Both the position numbers and the translations under genes were made by a program. From positions 8,308,001 to 8,372,000 of the forward strand of contig CM065801.1 in assembly GCA_033398695.1 (NCBI GenBank): a stretch of DNA of 64,000 bases, in the 5' to 3' direction. The notes beneath the pieces were generated by a model. That model had not been told where the DNA came from and did no database searches. It worked only from the letters and a program-made list of their open reading frames with translations. How positions within the stretch are numbered: position 1 is the first letter of the stretch; the number at the start of each line of letters is the position of its first letter. The DNA comes from Orobanche coerulescens. Its lineage: Eukaryota > Streptophyta > Magnoliopsida > Lamiales > Orobanchaceae. Of this stretch, positions 34,092 through 45,594 are shown in pieces.

Positions 34092-34520
34092 ATCCTTTTG
34101 CAACCAGTTAGTGTCTTGTTCGATTCAGGAGCTACGCATTCTTTTATATCGTTGAACTGTGTTATTCGTTTGAAAATCTCGTGCTTGTATAATTGTGAAC
34201 CTTATGTTGTGGGTTTACCGAGCGGAGAGAAAATTGTGGGAACCCTAGAAGCTAGAGATTTTCCAGTGTCTATAAGAGGGAGAGATTGGCTATTGAATCT
34301 TATTGTAGTTGACATCTACGGTGACGATTTAATTCTCGGAGACGATTGGCTCAACCGTCATGGAGCTATTCTGAATTACCGAAAGAGAGTTATTTCTATC
34401 ATTGCTGATGACGGATCTGAACACTTATTCCGAGGATGGAGACCGGGAAGTTCGGGAAAAATGATCAAAGCAATGAAAGCCGTGAAATTACTGAAGCAGG
34501 GATGTCATGGACTTTGGTGA
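34089..34520 (+). pseudogene. Element Y aspartic protease
   Basis: The active site VLFDSGATHSFIS is intact and is followed by NLIVVDIYGDDLILGDDWLN, the second conserved part of retropepsin-like folds in Ty3-gypsy. A TAG at 34089-34091 separates it from gag and a TGA at about 34518 from RT, both in frame. The stretch is otherwise well preserved. It would cut the gag-pol polyprotein. Confidence 0.88.
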
Positions 34521-34526
34521 TATGCT

Positions 34527-35241
34527 ATGAGGAAAGAGGAAGGAGTAGAGCTCTCGTCTATTTCAGTTGTGAATGAGTTCTCAGATGTATTTCCTGACGA
34601 ACTACCTGGGTTACCTCCGCAGAGAGAAGTGGAGTTCACTATCGAATTAGAGCCTGGAGCAGCTCCTATTTCCAGAGCACCATACCGCATGGCGCCAACC
34701 GAGATGTATGAACTCAAGAAGCAACTGGAGGAATTGTTACAGAAGGGTTATATTCAACCTAGTGTTTCTCCTTGGGGTGCGCCCGTTCTCTTTGTCCGGA
34801 AGAAAGACGGATCCCTCCGACTGTGTATTGATTACAGGGAGCTCAATAAGATGACGATAAAGAATAAATATCCTATACCTCGGATCGACGACTTGTTTGA
34901 TCAACTGCAAGGGGCAAGGGTATTCTCGAAGATTGACTTGCGATCAGGATACCATCAGTTGACAATTAAGGAATCGGATATACCAAAGTCTGCTTTCAGG
35001 TCCCGGTACGGGCATTATGAATTCGTAGTGATGCCATTTGGACTTACCAATGCTCCTGCGGTATTCATGCAATTGATGAATCGGGTATTCTTAGAATACT
35101 TGGATAAATTTGTGGTCGTCTTCATTGACGACATTTTGATATATTCGAAGGACACAGAGGAGCATGCCGAACATTTGCGTGTGGTTTTGAGCACCTTGAG
35201 GAAGGAACAATTGTATGCAAAGCTTTCCAAATGCGAGTTCT
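34527..35241 (+). pseudogene. Element Y reverse transcriptase, part before insertion Z
   Basis: This stretch is open throughout, with all RT blocks: [71 protein letters not shown] and the active-site [11 protein letters not shown]. The RT is interrupted at 35241, shortly after the active site, by element Z and continues at 44069. The domain itself has no lesion in this window other than the insertion. Confidence 0.93.
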
Positions 35242-37225
35242 TGTAACACCCCCAAGTTATTCAGGGTATATTACAGCGCCGTGAGCCCCGCCGTGGGACA
35301 CACAAGGCTAAACATACGCGGAACTATAAAACTTGACCGAGAAGGTCTACATATAATGGGGAGAAAGACGATACAAAGGTATCCAAAAACATAACCAATG
35401 TATTCACAGACATTACATCACAAATCAATACTTCGGCAAACACAGGCCGGAACTTCAAGGAAAGAGGAAAACAATACTCGAGTATTCAATAATCAATCCA
35501 GTACAACAACACTGAATGGAAAACTCAAAACATAACTGGAAGACCAACACAGTATCACACTTGCCCACCATCTTCATGCCGACCCGGTACCTGCCTGTCC
35601 GATCTCCTGGAACCTGAAATACATGAAACGTATTTCCCCCATAAAGGGGTTAGCCGTCGAATAGCTAGTGCAAGTATATCAAGTATGAAACACAATACTC
35701 CTCGACAATAAAGTAAATGTAATCCGTCAATTCATCAATTTAAGACTAGTATTCCGGAATGACTAAAATCTCATGACGTACGTGAATGCCGTAGAAACGG
35801 TTCGTTTAGATCATACGCCGTTACATGTAGGAATGCCGTCATTTCGGTTCGTTCGTTACTTGCCTATCATACATTTATTAATTCAGTAAATACGTTTCGT
35901 TCTTAATATGCCATCTATTTATCTATGAATGCCGTATTTTCTGTTCGTTCATATCTTAACATATATTCCTCTTAGTTTCAAAGTCGTTAACGCACTATCT
36001 TAAATGTATACTTTCCTTTGAGACATCGAGAAAATTGAGCGGAGGAAGGGTATGAGTTCGGTAGGTCCAAGAACGCGCTTAGGCACCTAAATGATTCGCA
36101 AGGAGTATGATAATCAATCATCCATATTCAAACTACACGAAGGAACTCCCAAACCCGTCTACGATTCATAAAGATATACGGATAATCAACTAAAGGTTGG
36201 AAAATCGTCCTAAATCTCACAAGTCCAGCGGCACAATATAAACCATAAAATCGTAGGAAAAGTATACACGGTATAGATACATCATAATCTCAAGGTTCTC
36301 AAGCTTCAAAAGCGGGTAAATCGGACAAATCTACGAAAAACCCCAAAATTCCCAAAGGTAGGGTTCTAAGGATTTTTACCTTGATTCGGACGTTAGGAGG
36401 AATTAGATGTTGAGAAATCCTTGTTCTCCAAGCAAATATATTGTTGTTAGAAGGAAGATCGCTTCCAAACGCCTAATATCGCCTCTCCCGAGTGATTCCG
36501 TCGAAAAGGAGTGAAGAAGTTGAGAAATGACGAAAATAAAGTCAACTGCCATATTTATGTATGTCCGGTCTAGCGCACGCTACGCCTTCTTCATTAGCGT
36601 GCGCTAGCGAAGTCACCGGATAGTCCGGTGGCTTACGCCGGTCTCGTTAGCGTCGCTAATCATTTGCCCCTAGCGTCGCTAGCCCGAAATATGGCATCGA
36701 TCGAGTCGAACTTGCGACTACGCCCACTCAATACTTAACGTGCGCTACCGCAATGCTTAGCGTGCGTTATGCTATAGCTTTAGCGTCGCTAGTCGGGCTT
36801 TAGCGTCGCTATCCGATAGTCGAAAACGGCAACTTCATGCCTCTGGCGACCGGCCCGGTGGCGTGCGCTACGGGACGGATGTTAGCGTGCGCTACTATAC
36901 ATGGATAGCGCGCTAACAAACTCCTAGCGTGCGTTAATCCGCCCGATCCGAGAGCGATCCGAATCTTGGTTCGACTGGTGATACTCTTAGCGTGCGCTAC
37001 GGCTCGAGCTAGCGTGCGCTAATCAGCAATTAGCGTGCGTTAGTCTAGGCCTAGCGTCGCTAATTCTCTAGCACAAAACATTCCCGCAAGGTCTAAGCGA
37101 CATGATCAAGAACCAAATGAGATACGAAACTCAATAGCAATATCAATCACGTCTCCAAGCATTTACGGAGCGACAAAAATAAGGAGGATGACAGAGTCAA
37201 AATCGATAAAAGTACGGGTATTACA
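35242..37225 (-). repeat. Element Z 3' LTR
   Basis: 1,984 bp; TGTAACACC to GGGTATTACA on the plus strand. It contains an array of TAGCGTGCGCTA-type palindromes at 36572-37070. The element-sense TATA-like sequence (minus strand CATAAATATGG, about 36545-36558) lies downstream of the array in transcription direction. Several palindromes read TAGCGTCGCTA here but TAGCGTGCGCTA in the other LTR. Confidence 0.93.
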
Positions 37226-37245
37226 TTCTCCCCTCTAAAAGAAGT
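37226..37245 (-). other. Element Z polypurine tract
   Basis: On the minus strand, TTCTTTTAGAGGGGAGAA lies directly before the 3' LTR and follows TTTCGGACGAAAC, a standard Tekay/Del arrangement. Confidence 0.75.
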
Positions 37246-37261
37246 TTCGTCCGAAACTTAA

Positions 37262-37450
37262 GAAATAAATAGTTCGGGGTATTCCACCCGCATCTTCTCT
37301 TCCGTCTCCCAAGTTGCCTCCTCGACTCCATGTCTCGACCATTGCACTTTAACCGGTGGAATGGTCTTATGCCGAGTTGTTTCTCGCGACGCTCAAGGAT
37401 CTTCACGGGTCTCTCTGGAAAGGTAATATCCTCGGCTCGTCAATCTCACC
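37262..37450 (-). pseudogene. Element Z chromodomain
   Basis: The minus strand reads PVKILERREKQL, then after a frameshift VKVQWSRHGVEEATWE and EEKMRVEYPELF before a stop. This is the C-terminal chromodomain region that gives chromoviruses their name. It is thought to steer integration by reading chromatin marks. The frame change falls within a few codons of CGGCATAAG (about 37370). Confidence 0.75.
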
Positions 37451-37552
37451 GTAGTCGATGATGTGGCTCGGATCCGTACGTACTTCCTCAAGCGAGACAC
37501 ATGAAAAACACTATGGACGTGACTCAAAGTGGAGGCAACGCCAAGCGATAAG

Positions 37553-38628
37553 CTAAATCTCAACTCTGTCCGAAATCTCGAAAGGTCCGATATACCTCGG
37601 ACTAAGTTTCCCCCTTTTTCCGAGCGGAAAACTCCACGGGTCGCGACACCTTGAGTAAGACATGATCCCCACTTCGAACTCCAAGGGTCGGCGGCGAGTG
37701 TCGGCATAAGATTTCGACGACTGCAGGCGGCGATAATCGGTCCGGATAATAGTAATCTTTTCCTTAGTCTCCATCAACATATCCGGCTCCGTCCCAACTA
37801 GTTCGGAAGCCTCGTCCCAACATAATGGCGACCTACATCGCCTACCATAAAGTGCCTCGAAGGGTGCCATTTGGATCGACGCATGCCAACTATTATTGTA
37901 AGCAAACTCGATCAGCGGCAAGTGAAGCTCCCAATCATTACTCCGATCTAAGGCACAAGCCCGTAACATATCTTCCAACGTTTGAATCGTCTCTCTGTCG
38001 ACCATCCGACCGAGGATGAAAAGAAGTGCTCAATCTCAACTCGGTACCCAAAGCACGATGAGCGGCTGCCAAAAGTGCGATACGAAAGCGGCCGTCTCGA
38101 TCGAAACAATGGTTTTGGGGGCACCATGTAACCTCACGATCTCGGCAATAAAGGTTCGAGCGGTCTATCCGGCCCCCAAGTATCCTTAATACCCAAAAAG
38201 TGTGCGGACTTGGTCAACCGATCGACAACTACCCAAATCATATTCATTCCGGCCGAGTTCTCGGCATGCGATGATGAAATCCATAGAAATGTCTTCCCAC
38301 TTCCACTCGGGAATGGGAAGCGGTTTCAACAACCCAGTCGTTGATGTTCGATCTTGACTTGTTGGCACGTCAAGCACCGTAGTACAAACTCCGTAACATC
38401 CTTCTTCATGTTATTCCACCAAAAATTTCGCTTCAAATCTTTGTACATCTTACTCATCCCGGGGTGGATTGAGTAAGGCGTAGCATGCGCTTCTCGGAGA
38501 ATTCTCTGTCTCAACTCTAAATCGTTCGGAACACAAAGCCTGCCCTGAAATCTCAGAATACTATCCTCGTGTACCATAAAGCCAGGAGCTTTTCCTTTAA
38601 TTACATCTTCCTTCAGTTGAGAAATCAT
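37553..38628 (-). pseudogene. Element Z integrase, broken
   Basis: The minus strand has the zinc-binding module ([41 protein letters not shown]), then [17 protein letters not shown] with the first core acidic residue. The C-terminal part has LIEFAYNNSWHASIQMAPFE and ALYGRRCRSPLCWDE. Between 38200 and 38000 the core is scrambled by indels, and the second acidic residue region is hard to follow. The tail RYIGPFEISDR is present. It would insert cDNA into the host DNA. Confidence 0.85.
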
Positions 38629-38689
38629 CGGGTCACTCCTTGCTTCCCTTTGATGTCATCAACTAAAGGCGAAGTAATTTCGAGTACAC

Positions 38690-40010
38690 GATTGCCCCTA
38701 CTCGTTGAAGCCAAACTTCTATCCCTTGTTCAATTAAGTCTGACGGATTTTTGGTGAGGTGTAAGAACCTCGAGCATTTGAAGAGATGCCGATTTGCGGC
38801 TCAAAGCATCCATAACGACATTAGCTTTTAGGGGTGGTAAAGAATTTCCAAATCATAATCCTTTATCAACTCTAACCAACGCCTCTGTCTCATATTCAGC
38901 TCCTTCGATGAAAATATATTTGAGACTCTTGTGATCGGTATAAATCCGCACGAAGAACCATACAAATAATCTCGCCAAAAATTGATAGCGAAGAAAAATG
39001 CGACTAATTACAAAACGAGAGAAGGATAATTCATTTCGTAAGGCTTTAATTGTCGTGACGCAAAAGCTATTGTCTTATCATGCCGCATAAGGACACAACC
39101 GGGCCTTGACCGAAGCGTCACAGAAGCGCAAAGCCTTCGCTACCATGTGGTAAAGTTAGAATCGGAGCTGAAGTCTATCGTGTCTTTTGTTGATCGTAGC
39201 TCTGCTGTCTCTCATCCGTCAAACAAACTTTTCGGTCTTAGGAGTAATTTCGTAGCGGTCGAGCGAGTTTCGAGAACCCTCGACAAGCCGACGGTAATAC
39301 CCGGCCAAGGCCCAAAAGCTACGAACCTCCTTAACATTTTTAGGCGGTGCCCAATCTAGCTTGCCTCGATCTTCTGTGGTCTACACGAACCCCTTCGGCC
39401 GAAATCACATGGCCGAGAAACATAACTTCTTCCAACCAAAATTCACATTTCGAGAATTTTGCATAGAGGTGCTCGTTCTCAAAATATCTAATATCAAACG
39501 CAGGTGTCGGGCATGTTCCTCCTTATCTCGAGAGTAGATCAAGATGTCGTCAATAAAGACGACTACACATCTGTCGAGGTACTCGATGAATATCTTATTC
39601 ATTAATTGCATAAAAACTGCCGGTGCATTAGTCAACCCGAAAGGCATAACTACAAATTCATAATGCCCATATCTCGTCCGAAATGCCGTCTTGGGCGTCG
39701 ACTCCTTCACCACGAGTTGGTAATACCGGATCTTAAATCAATTTTCGAAAAGCTGCACCCTTGCAATTGATCAAATAAATCGTCTATACGTGGCAAAGGA
39801 TACTTGTTCTTGATGGTTACTTTGTTCGGCTCACGGTAGTCGATGCACAAAGCGTAGTGAACCATCCTTCTTCCTCACAAAAGAACAGCGCGCCCCAAGG
39901 CGAAGCGCTCGGTCGATATACCCTTTTCGAAGTTCTCCCAACCGATTCTTCAATTCTTGCATTTCGGAAGGTGCCATCCGGTAAGGTGCTTTAGAAATCG
40001 GAGCCGCATC
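38690..40010 (-). pseudogene. Element Z reverse transcriptase and RNase H, broken
   Basis: The best preserved part is 39713-39405, with [37 protein letters not shown] and the active site [17 protein letters not shown]. The upstream RT blocks (about 39990-39720) read in pieces because of several single-base losses, for example around FSKIDLRSG. RNase H spans about 39330-38700 and is heavily frame-shifted. The frame with the active site is open and looks otherwise normal. Confidence 0.83.
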
Positions 40011-40168
40011 GGCTCTAGGTCCACAGTAAACTCTATTTCTCGATCTGGCGGTAATCCCGGGAGGTCATCCGAAAAACATCGGGATACTCATTAACAACCG
40101 GAATCGAAGAGAGATCGACTTCGTTTCCTTCCATTTTCAAGGCATAACACCAATAGCCCGCACAACCT

Positions 40169-40733
40169 TTATTCAAAAGTTTTACGGCCTTCATGGCGAT
40201 AAGTAACTTGGGTAGTCGACTTACGCCCCAAAATGAGTACTCGGACGTCTTCGATCATCATGGTGACAACCTTGGTACGGTAATTCATAATCGCTTGATG
40301 ACTATCAAGCCGATCCTCACCGAGGATTACATCCTCGCCTTCCATATCAACTACAATCGGGTTCGATAACCATTCCATACCGGATATAATCACGGAAAAT
40401 CTCTAATCTCCCGATTCCCCACAATTCTATCCCGCTAAGCGATCTCACGATGAAGGGATCACAAGTAGTCACACAAGTTATATTCAAAGCGGCGTACACA
40501 CTCCAAAGAAATAAAAGAATGTGTAGCACCCGAATCAAAAAGTACAATTTGGATGAGATAGAATATGAATGGTACACAAGCCACCGCCGCGTCGGGTTAA
40601 ATGCCTTTCGGCGCATCTCATAAACCCGTGGTTGTACCGAACACGCTAGAGTTTCCCCCTCGGCATTCGACCCGTCCCGGCCCTGCCGAATCTGTGAGGT
40701 TGACCAAAAGATTGCGATTAATACCTTGATCAA
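40169..40733 (-). pseudogene. Element Z protease, broken
   Basis: Read on the minus strand, the retropepsin second half IVVDMEGEDVILGEDRLDSH (about 40350-40290) is clear. The active-site region before it (about 40560-40510) is in a different frame with only fragments visible. The preceding linker PRVYEMRRK matches the gag-protease linker of Tekay-like elements. Confidence 0.75.
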
Positions 40734-40819
40734 GTGGTGTTGGGCGGCTTAGAGTGTCCAAATCTGGTTCGGCTCGGAGCAATAAACCGCTCTATGCCCC
40801 ATCTGTCCACGTGTGACAC

Positions 40820-41826
40820 TTTAATGGTGGAAAGTAGCATTCGAATTCAAGTGGCACAGGCGGCCACGATTATAGCAAGTCACCGTGCGATTTGAGGTAC
40901 ACAGGTGGAACGGTAACCCTCTTCCCTTTATTAGAACGCGGCATTTGTCCGTGAAGCGGTTAGTCGTCTGAGACTTCTGAAAGTTGCCACCTTTAGATCC
41001 AGAAAAATTTCCCGCAACTTTCTGTTTCTTCGGTTCTTCTACGGTATCGTTATCGGGGCTCAACATATTATGGGCCAAAGCTCTGTCTTGATACTCTTTT
41101 AGTGTGGTACAAGCAAATCCGGCCATGTACCGCCGTAAATCCAAATTCATCCGCATATCAAAATAACGGATCTTATCACACTCGTTACGCACTTGATCCT
41201 TCACATGGATCAATTGTTGGTTATACTCCACGATCGCCTGCGAAACGGGAATATCTTGTGGTTTAGCCTCGAAGAAGGCTCGGATTCGGCTCTCTCGTAC
41301 CGGCCAAGGACAAAATTCGGCCTCCAAGAGCTCCTTAAACTCGTCCCACGAGGCAATACGATCTTGTGGCTTGATGACCTTCCACCAAGTAGCGGCCTCC
41401 TTAGTGAGGAAATACTGAGCAATTGGTACTTTCCTCACCTCGGGGCAATCAACCGCTTCGAAAATCTTCTCTAATTACGCTAGCGGTCTTCCCACCCAAC
41501 GGATGCAGCACCGCCAAGCGTGGAGGGTGCATACGGATTACATACAGGAGCAAGGCATCCGTGTTTGGGTTCGGGTTATTCATCTGAACAGTTTGGGCCA
41601 AAATAGTCATTTGAGTAGCCAATTGTTGAAGTGCATTCGCCACTCCAACGTCCGCGTTGTTCCCTTGACCGCCTGACTGGTCGTGCTGACTCTCGGTATC
41701 GGGATGCACCGAGTTCGACAAACTGGGGTTGGTCGACCCCGCAACTGAACTGATGGAAACGGCCGCGCCACGACCTCTTCCTCGTCCACGGCCACGACCA
41801 CGGCCACGGCCCCTACCAGCTGACAT
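40820..41826 (-). pseudogene. Element Z gag, broken
   Basis: The start is the ATG at 41826-41824, followed by a long arginine-glycine repeat (MSAGRGRGRG...), which also opens Y gag. The core is in two frames joined near 41450: VIRMHPPRLAV, then YFLTKEAATWWKVIKP, FKELLEAEFCPWPVRESRIR, YNQQLIHVKDQ, MRMNLDLRRYMAGFACTTLK and KKQKVAGNFSGS. The zinc knuckle near 40860 (VTCYNRGRLCHLNSNA) has lost part of its cysteine pattern. Gag shapes the particle. Confidence 0.85.
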
Positions 41827-42048
41827 ACTGAAGAGCACACAAGGTACGTAAGCACAATTCAAACACACGTCATTAAGGTGATCGATTCGCAAGAACATCC
41901 ATAGATGAAGCATAATGAATAAGGAAACATCAGAAGAGTAAGAGGTCTTACAAGTACCGGTCGCACTGTGATGATGGCGAGTAGTGATCTTGTGGAAAAT
42001 TGACGACTCATTCGACCCAAAAGACCGGCGGCTAGGTATCCATAGACC

Positions 42049-42062
42049 TAAGCTCGATACCA
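42049..42062 (-). other. Element Z primer-binding site (initiator tRNA-Met)
   Basis: On the minus strand, TATGGTATCGAGC comes right after the LTR. The standard is TGGTATCAGAGC. The two-base gap equals CAG read as CG. Confidence 0.8.
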
Positions 42063-42065
42063 TAT

Positions 42066-44068
42066 TGTAACACCCCAAGTTATTCAGGGTATATTACAGC
42101 GCCGTGAGCCCCGCCGTGGGACACACAAGGCTAAACATACGCGGAACTATAAAACTTGACCGAGAAGGTCTACATATAATGGGGAGAAAGACGATACAAA
42201 GGTATCCAAAAACATAACCAATGTATTCACAAACATTACATCACAAATCGATACTTCGGCAAACACAGGCCGGAACTTCAAGGAAAGAGGAAAATAATAC
42301 TCGAGTATTCAATAATCAATCCAGTACAACAACACTGAATGGAAAACTCAAAACATAACTGGAAGACCAACACAGTATCACACTTGCCCACCATCTTCAT
42401 GCCGACCCGGTACCTGCCTGTCTGATCTCCTGGAACCTGAAATACATGAAACGTATTTCCCCCATAAAGGGGTTAGCCGTCGAATAGCTAGTGCAAGTAT
42501 ATCAAGTATGAAACACAATACTCCTCGACAATAAAGTAAATGTAATCCGTCAATTCATCAATTTAAGACTAGTATTCCGGAATGACTAAAATCTCATGAC
42601 GTACGTGAATGCCGTAGAAACGGTTCGTTCAGATCATACGCCGTTACATGTAGGAATGCCGTCAAAACGGTTCGTTCGTTACATGCCTATAATACATATA
42701 TGAATGGCGTAAAACGGTTCGTTCATAATATGCCATCAATATATCTATGAATGCCGTAAAAGCGGTTCGTTCATATCATACCATCAATTCCTCTTACTTT
42801 CAAAGTCGAAACGCACAATCATAAATGTATACTTGCCTTTGAGACATCGAGAAAATTGAACGGAGGAAGGGTATGAGTTCGGTAGGTCCAAGAACGCGCT
42901 TCCGCACCTAAATGATTCGCAAGGAGTATGATAATCAATCATCCATATTCAAACTACACGAAGGAACTCCCCAAACCCGTCTACGATTCATAAAGATATA
43001 CGGATAATCAACTAAAGGTTGGAAAATCGTCCTAAATCTCACAAGTCCGAAAACGGCACAATATAAACCATAAAATCGTAGGAAAAGTATACACACGGTA
43101 TAGATACATCATAATCTCAAGGTTCTCAAGCTTCAAAACGGGTAAATCGGACAAATCTACGAAAAACCCCAAAATTCCCAAAAGGTAGGGTTCTAAGGAT
43201 TTTTACCTTGATTCGGACGTTAGGAGGAATTAGATGTTGAGAAATCCTTGTTCTCCAAGCAAATATATTGTTGTTAGAAGGAAGATCGCTTCCAAACGCC
43301 TAATATCGCCTCTCCCGAGTGATTCCCGTCGAAAAGGAGTGAAGAAGTTGAGAAATGACGAAAATAAAGTCAACTGCCATATTTATGTATGTCCAGTCTA
43401 GCGCACGCTACGCCTTCTTCATTAGCGTGCGCTAGCGAAGTCACCGGATAGTCCAGTGGCTTCTGTCGGTCTCGTTAGCGTGCGCTAATCATTTGCCTAG
43501 CGTCGCTAGCCCGAAATATGGCATCCAAGATCGGAGTCCGAACTTGCGACTCGCCACTCAATACTTAACGTGCGCTACCGCCAATGCTTAGCGTGCGTTA
43601 TGCTATAACTTTAGCGTGCGCTAGTGAAGCCTAGCGTCGCTATCCGATAGTCCGAAAACACGCAACTTCTTGCCTCTGGCGGCCGGCCGGTAGCGTGCGC
43701 TACGGACGGATGTTAGCGTGCGCTACTATACATGGATAGCGCGTGCTAACAAACTCCTAGCGTGCGTTAATCCGCCAGTCCAGAGAGCAGTCCGAATACT
43801 GGTTCTGACCTGACTGATACTCTTAGCGTGCGCTACGGCTCAGAGCTAGCGTGCGCTAATCAAGCAGAATTAGCGTGCGTTAGTCTAGGCCTAGCGTACG
43901 CTAATTCTCTAGCACAAAACATTCCCGCAAGGTCTAAACGACATGATCAAGAACCAAATGAGATACGAAACTCAATAGCAATATCAATCACGTCTCCAAG
44001 CATTTACAGAGCGACAAAAATAAAGAGGATGACAGAGTCAAACAGTCAATAAAAGTACGGGTATTACA
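42066..44068 (-). repeat. Element Z 5' LTR
   Basis: 2,003 bp, matching 35242-37225. The palindrome array is at about 43398-43912. This copy has more complete TAGCGTGCGCTA units and more CAG/CTG triplets than its partner. Confidence 0.93.
43398..43912. promoter_or_regulatory. Palindrome array in Z LTR
   Basis: About 15 copies of TAGCGTGCGCTA and variants (TAGCGCACGCTA, TAACGTGCGCTA, TAGCGTGCGTTA, TAGCGTACGCTA). This is the reverse complement of the Y/W motif, as expected because Z is transcribed from the minus strand. The TATA-like site is at the low-coordinate end. The companion array in the other LTR is at 36572-37070. Confidence 0.85.
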
Positions 44069-45594
44069 GTTCTGGCTTAGGGAAGTAACTTTCCTTGGGC
44101 ATGTGATATCAGCTGACGGAGTTCAGGTGGACCCGAAGAAAGTCGAAGCAATCTTGGAATGGGAAGTTCCTAATAACGTGAAAGAAGTCCAGAGTTTCCT
44201 AGGACTTACTGGATACTATCGCCGTTTTGTAGAAGGATTTTCCAAAATTGCTCGTCCGCTCACTCAGCTATTACAGAAAACTCAAAAGTTCACGTGGGAT
44301 GAGAGATGCCAGGCTGGTTTTGACGAACTTAAGAGGAGACTGACAACAGCACCTATATTAGCGCTACCAGAGGGAACTGATGGATTCATGGTATACAGCG
44401 ACGCTTCAAATCAGGGTCTGGGTTGTGTGTTGATGCAAAAGGATAAGGTGATTGCTTATGCTTCTCGGCAGTTGAAACCGTATGAGGTTAATTACCCGAC
44501 TCATGATCTGGAGCTAGCAGCTGTAGTCTTTGCATTGAAAATTTGGAGACATTATTTGTACGGCACTCATTGTCAAATCTTTACAGATCATAAGAGCCTC
44601 AAGTACATTTTCAGTCAGAAAGAATTAAACATGAGGCAGAGAAGGTGGCTGGAATTGATCAAAGATTACGACTTGGAGATTCTCTACCATCCGGGTAAAG
44701 CAAACGTAGTAGCCGATGCTTTGAGCCGTAAATCTATTCGAGTGTTGCAAGCACTTACATCCCAAACCAGCATTCAGCGGGAACTGATCCGCGAAGGGAT
44801 TGAGGTATGGGCACCAGGAATCCAAGGGCAACTATATGTGATGGAACTGACTTCATCACTAGTCGAGGAGATCAAATCTAAGCAGTTGAACGATTCTCTG
44901 ATCCTTCGGTTATGTGACGAAGTAAAGAAAGGAAAGGCCCCGGGATTCGTGATACAAGATGATGGAGTTTTGAGATTTCGGAGTCGACTTTGCGTTCCCA
45001 AAGATGATGATTTGAAACGGGAAATTCTGAAAGAAGCTCATAGTGCACCTTATTCTATCCACCCGGGTAGCAGTAAGATGTATAAGGATCTAAAACAAAA
45101 CTTCTGGTGGGGGAATATGAAGAAGGACGTAGCAGAGTACGTTTCGAAGTGTTTGACTTGTCAGCAGGTTAAGATTGAACATCAGCGACCTGCCGGAATG
45201 TTAAAGCCGCTTCCGATCCCTGAGTGGAAGTGGGAGGATATCTCGATGGATTTCATCACCAGTATGCCAAGGACTAGAACGGGAATGAACATGATTTGGG
45301 TTATAGTTGATCGACTAACCAAGTCGGCTCATTTCCTAGTAATTAAAGATACATGGGAACCCGAGAGATTGGCGCGAGTATTTATTGCGGAAATAGTCAG
45401 ATTGCATGGGACGCCGAAGACCATTATTTCGGATCGAGATGGTCGCTTCGTGTCGCACTTCTGGAAGGCAGTTCATAGGGCTTTGGGGACTGAGCTCAAC
45501 TTTAGCACGGCTTATCATCCCCAAACGGACGGTCAGTCCGAAAGGACTATACAAACAGTAGAAGACATGCTTAGAGCTTGTGCTTGTAATACCC
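44069..45594 (+). pseudogene. Element Y pol between Z and W: RT end, RNase H, integrase
   Basis: The frame continues directly from 35241 with [19 protein letters not shown] and [20 protein letters not shown]. RNase H follows ([68 protein letters not shown]). The integrase zinc-binding domain has [20 protein letters not shown] and [20 protein letters not shown]. The core has [35 protein letters not shown] and [20 protein letters not shown], with all three acidic residues visible. It is open for 1.5 kb and is the best preserved pol in the window. W interrupts it at 45594. Confidence 0.93.

Larger units (their letters stand above)
35242..44068 (-). mobile_element. Element Z: chromovirus in reverse orientation, degenerate reading
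   Basis: The LTRs are 35242-37225 and 42066-44068. The TSD is GTTCT at 35237-35241 and 44069-44073. Coding is on the minus strand: gag, protease, RT, RNase H, integrase and chromodomain, so Z is opposite to Y, X and W. Domain content is complete, as expected of a Tekay/Del chromovirus, but nearly every domain shows frameshifts. Many of them coincide with missing bases at sites where relatives have CAG or CTG. Confidence 0.93.
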
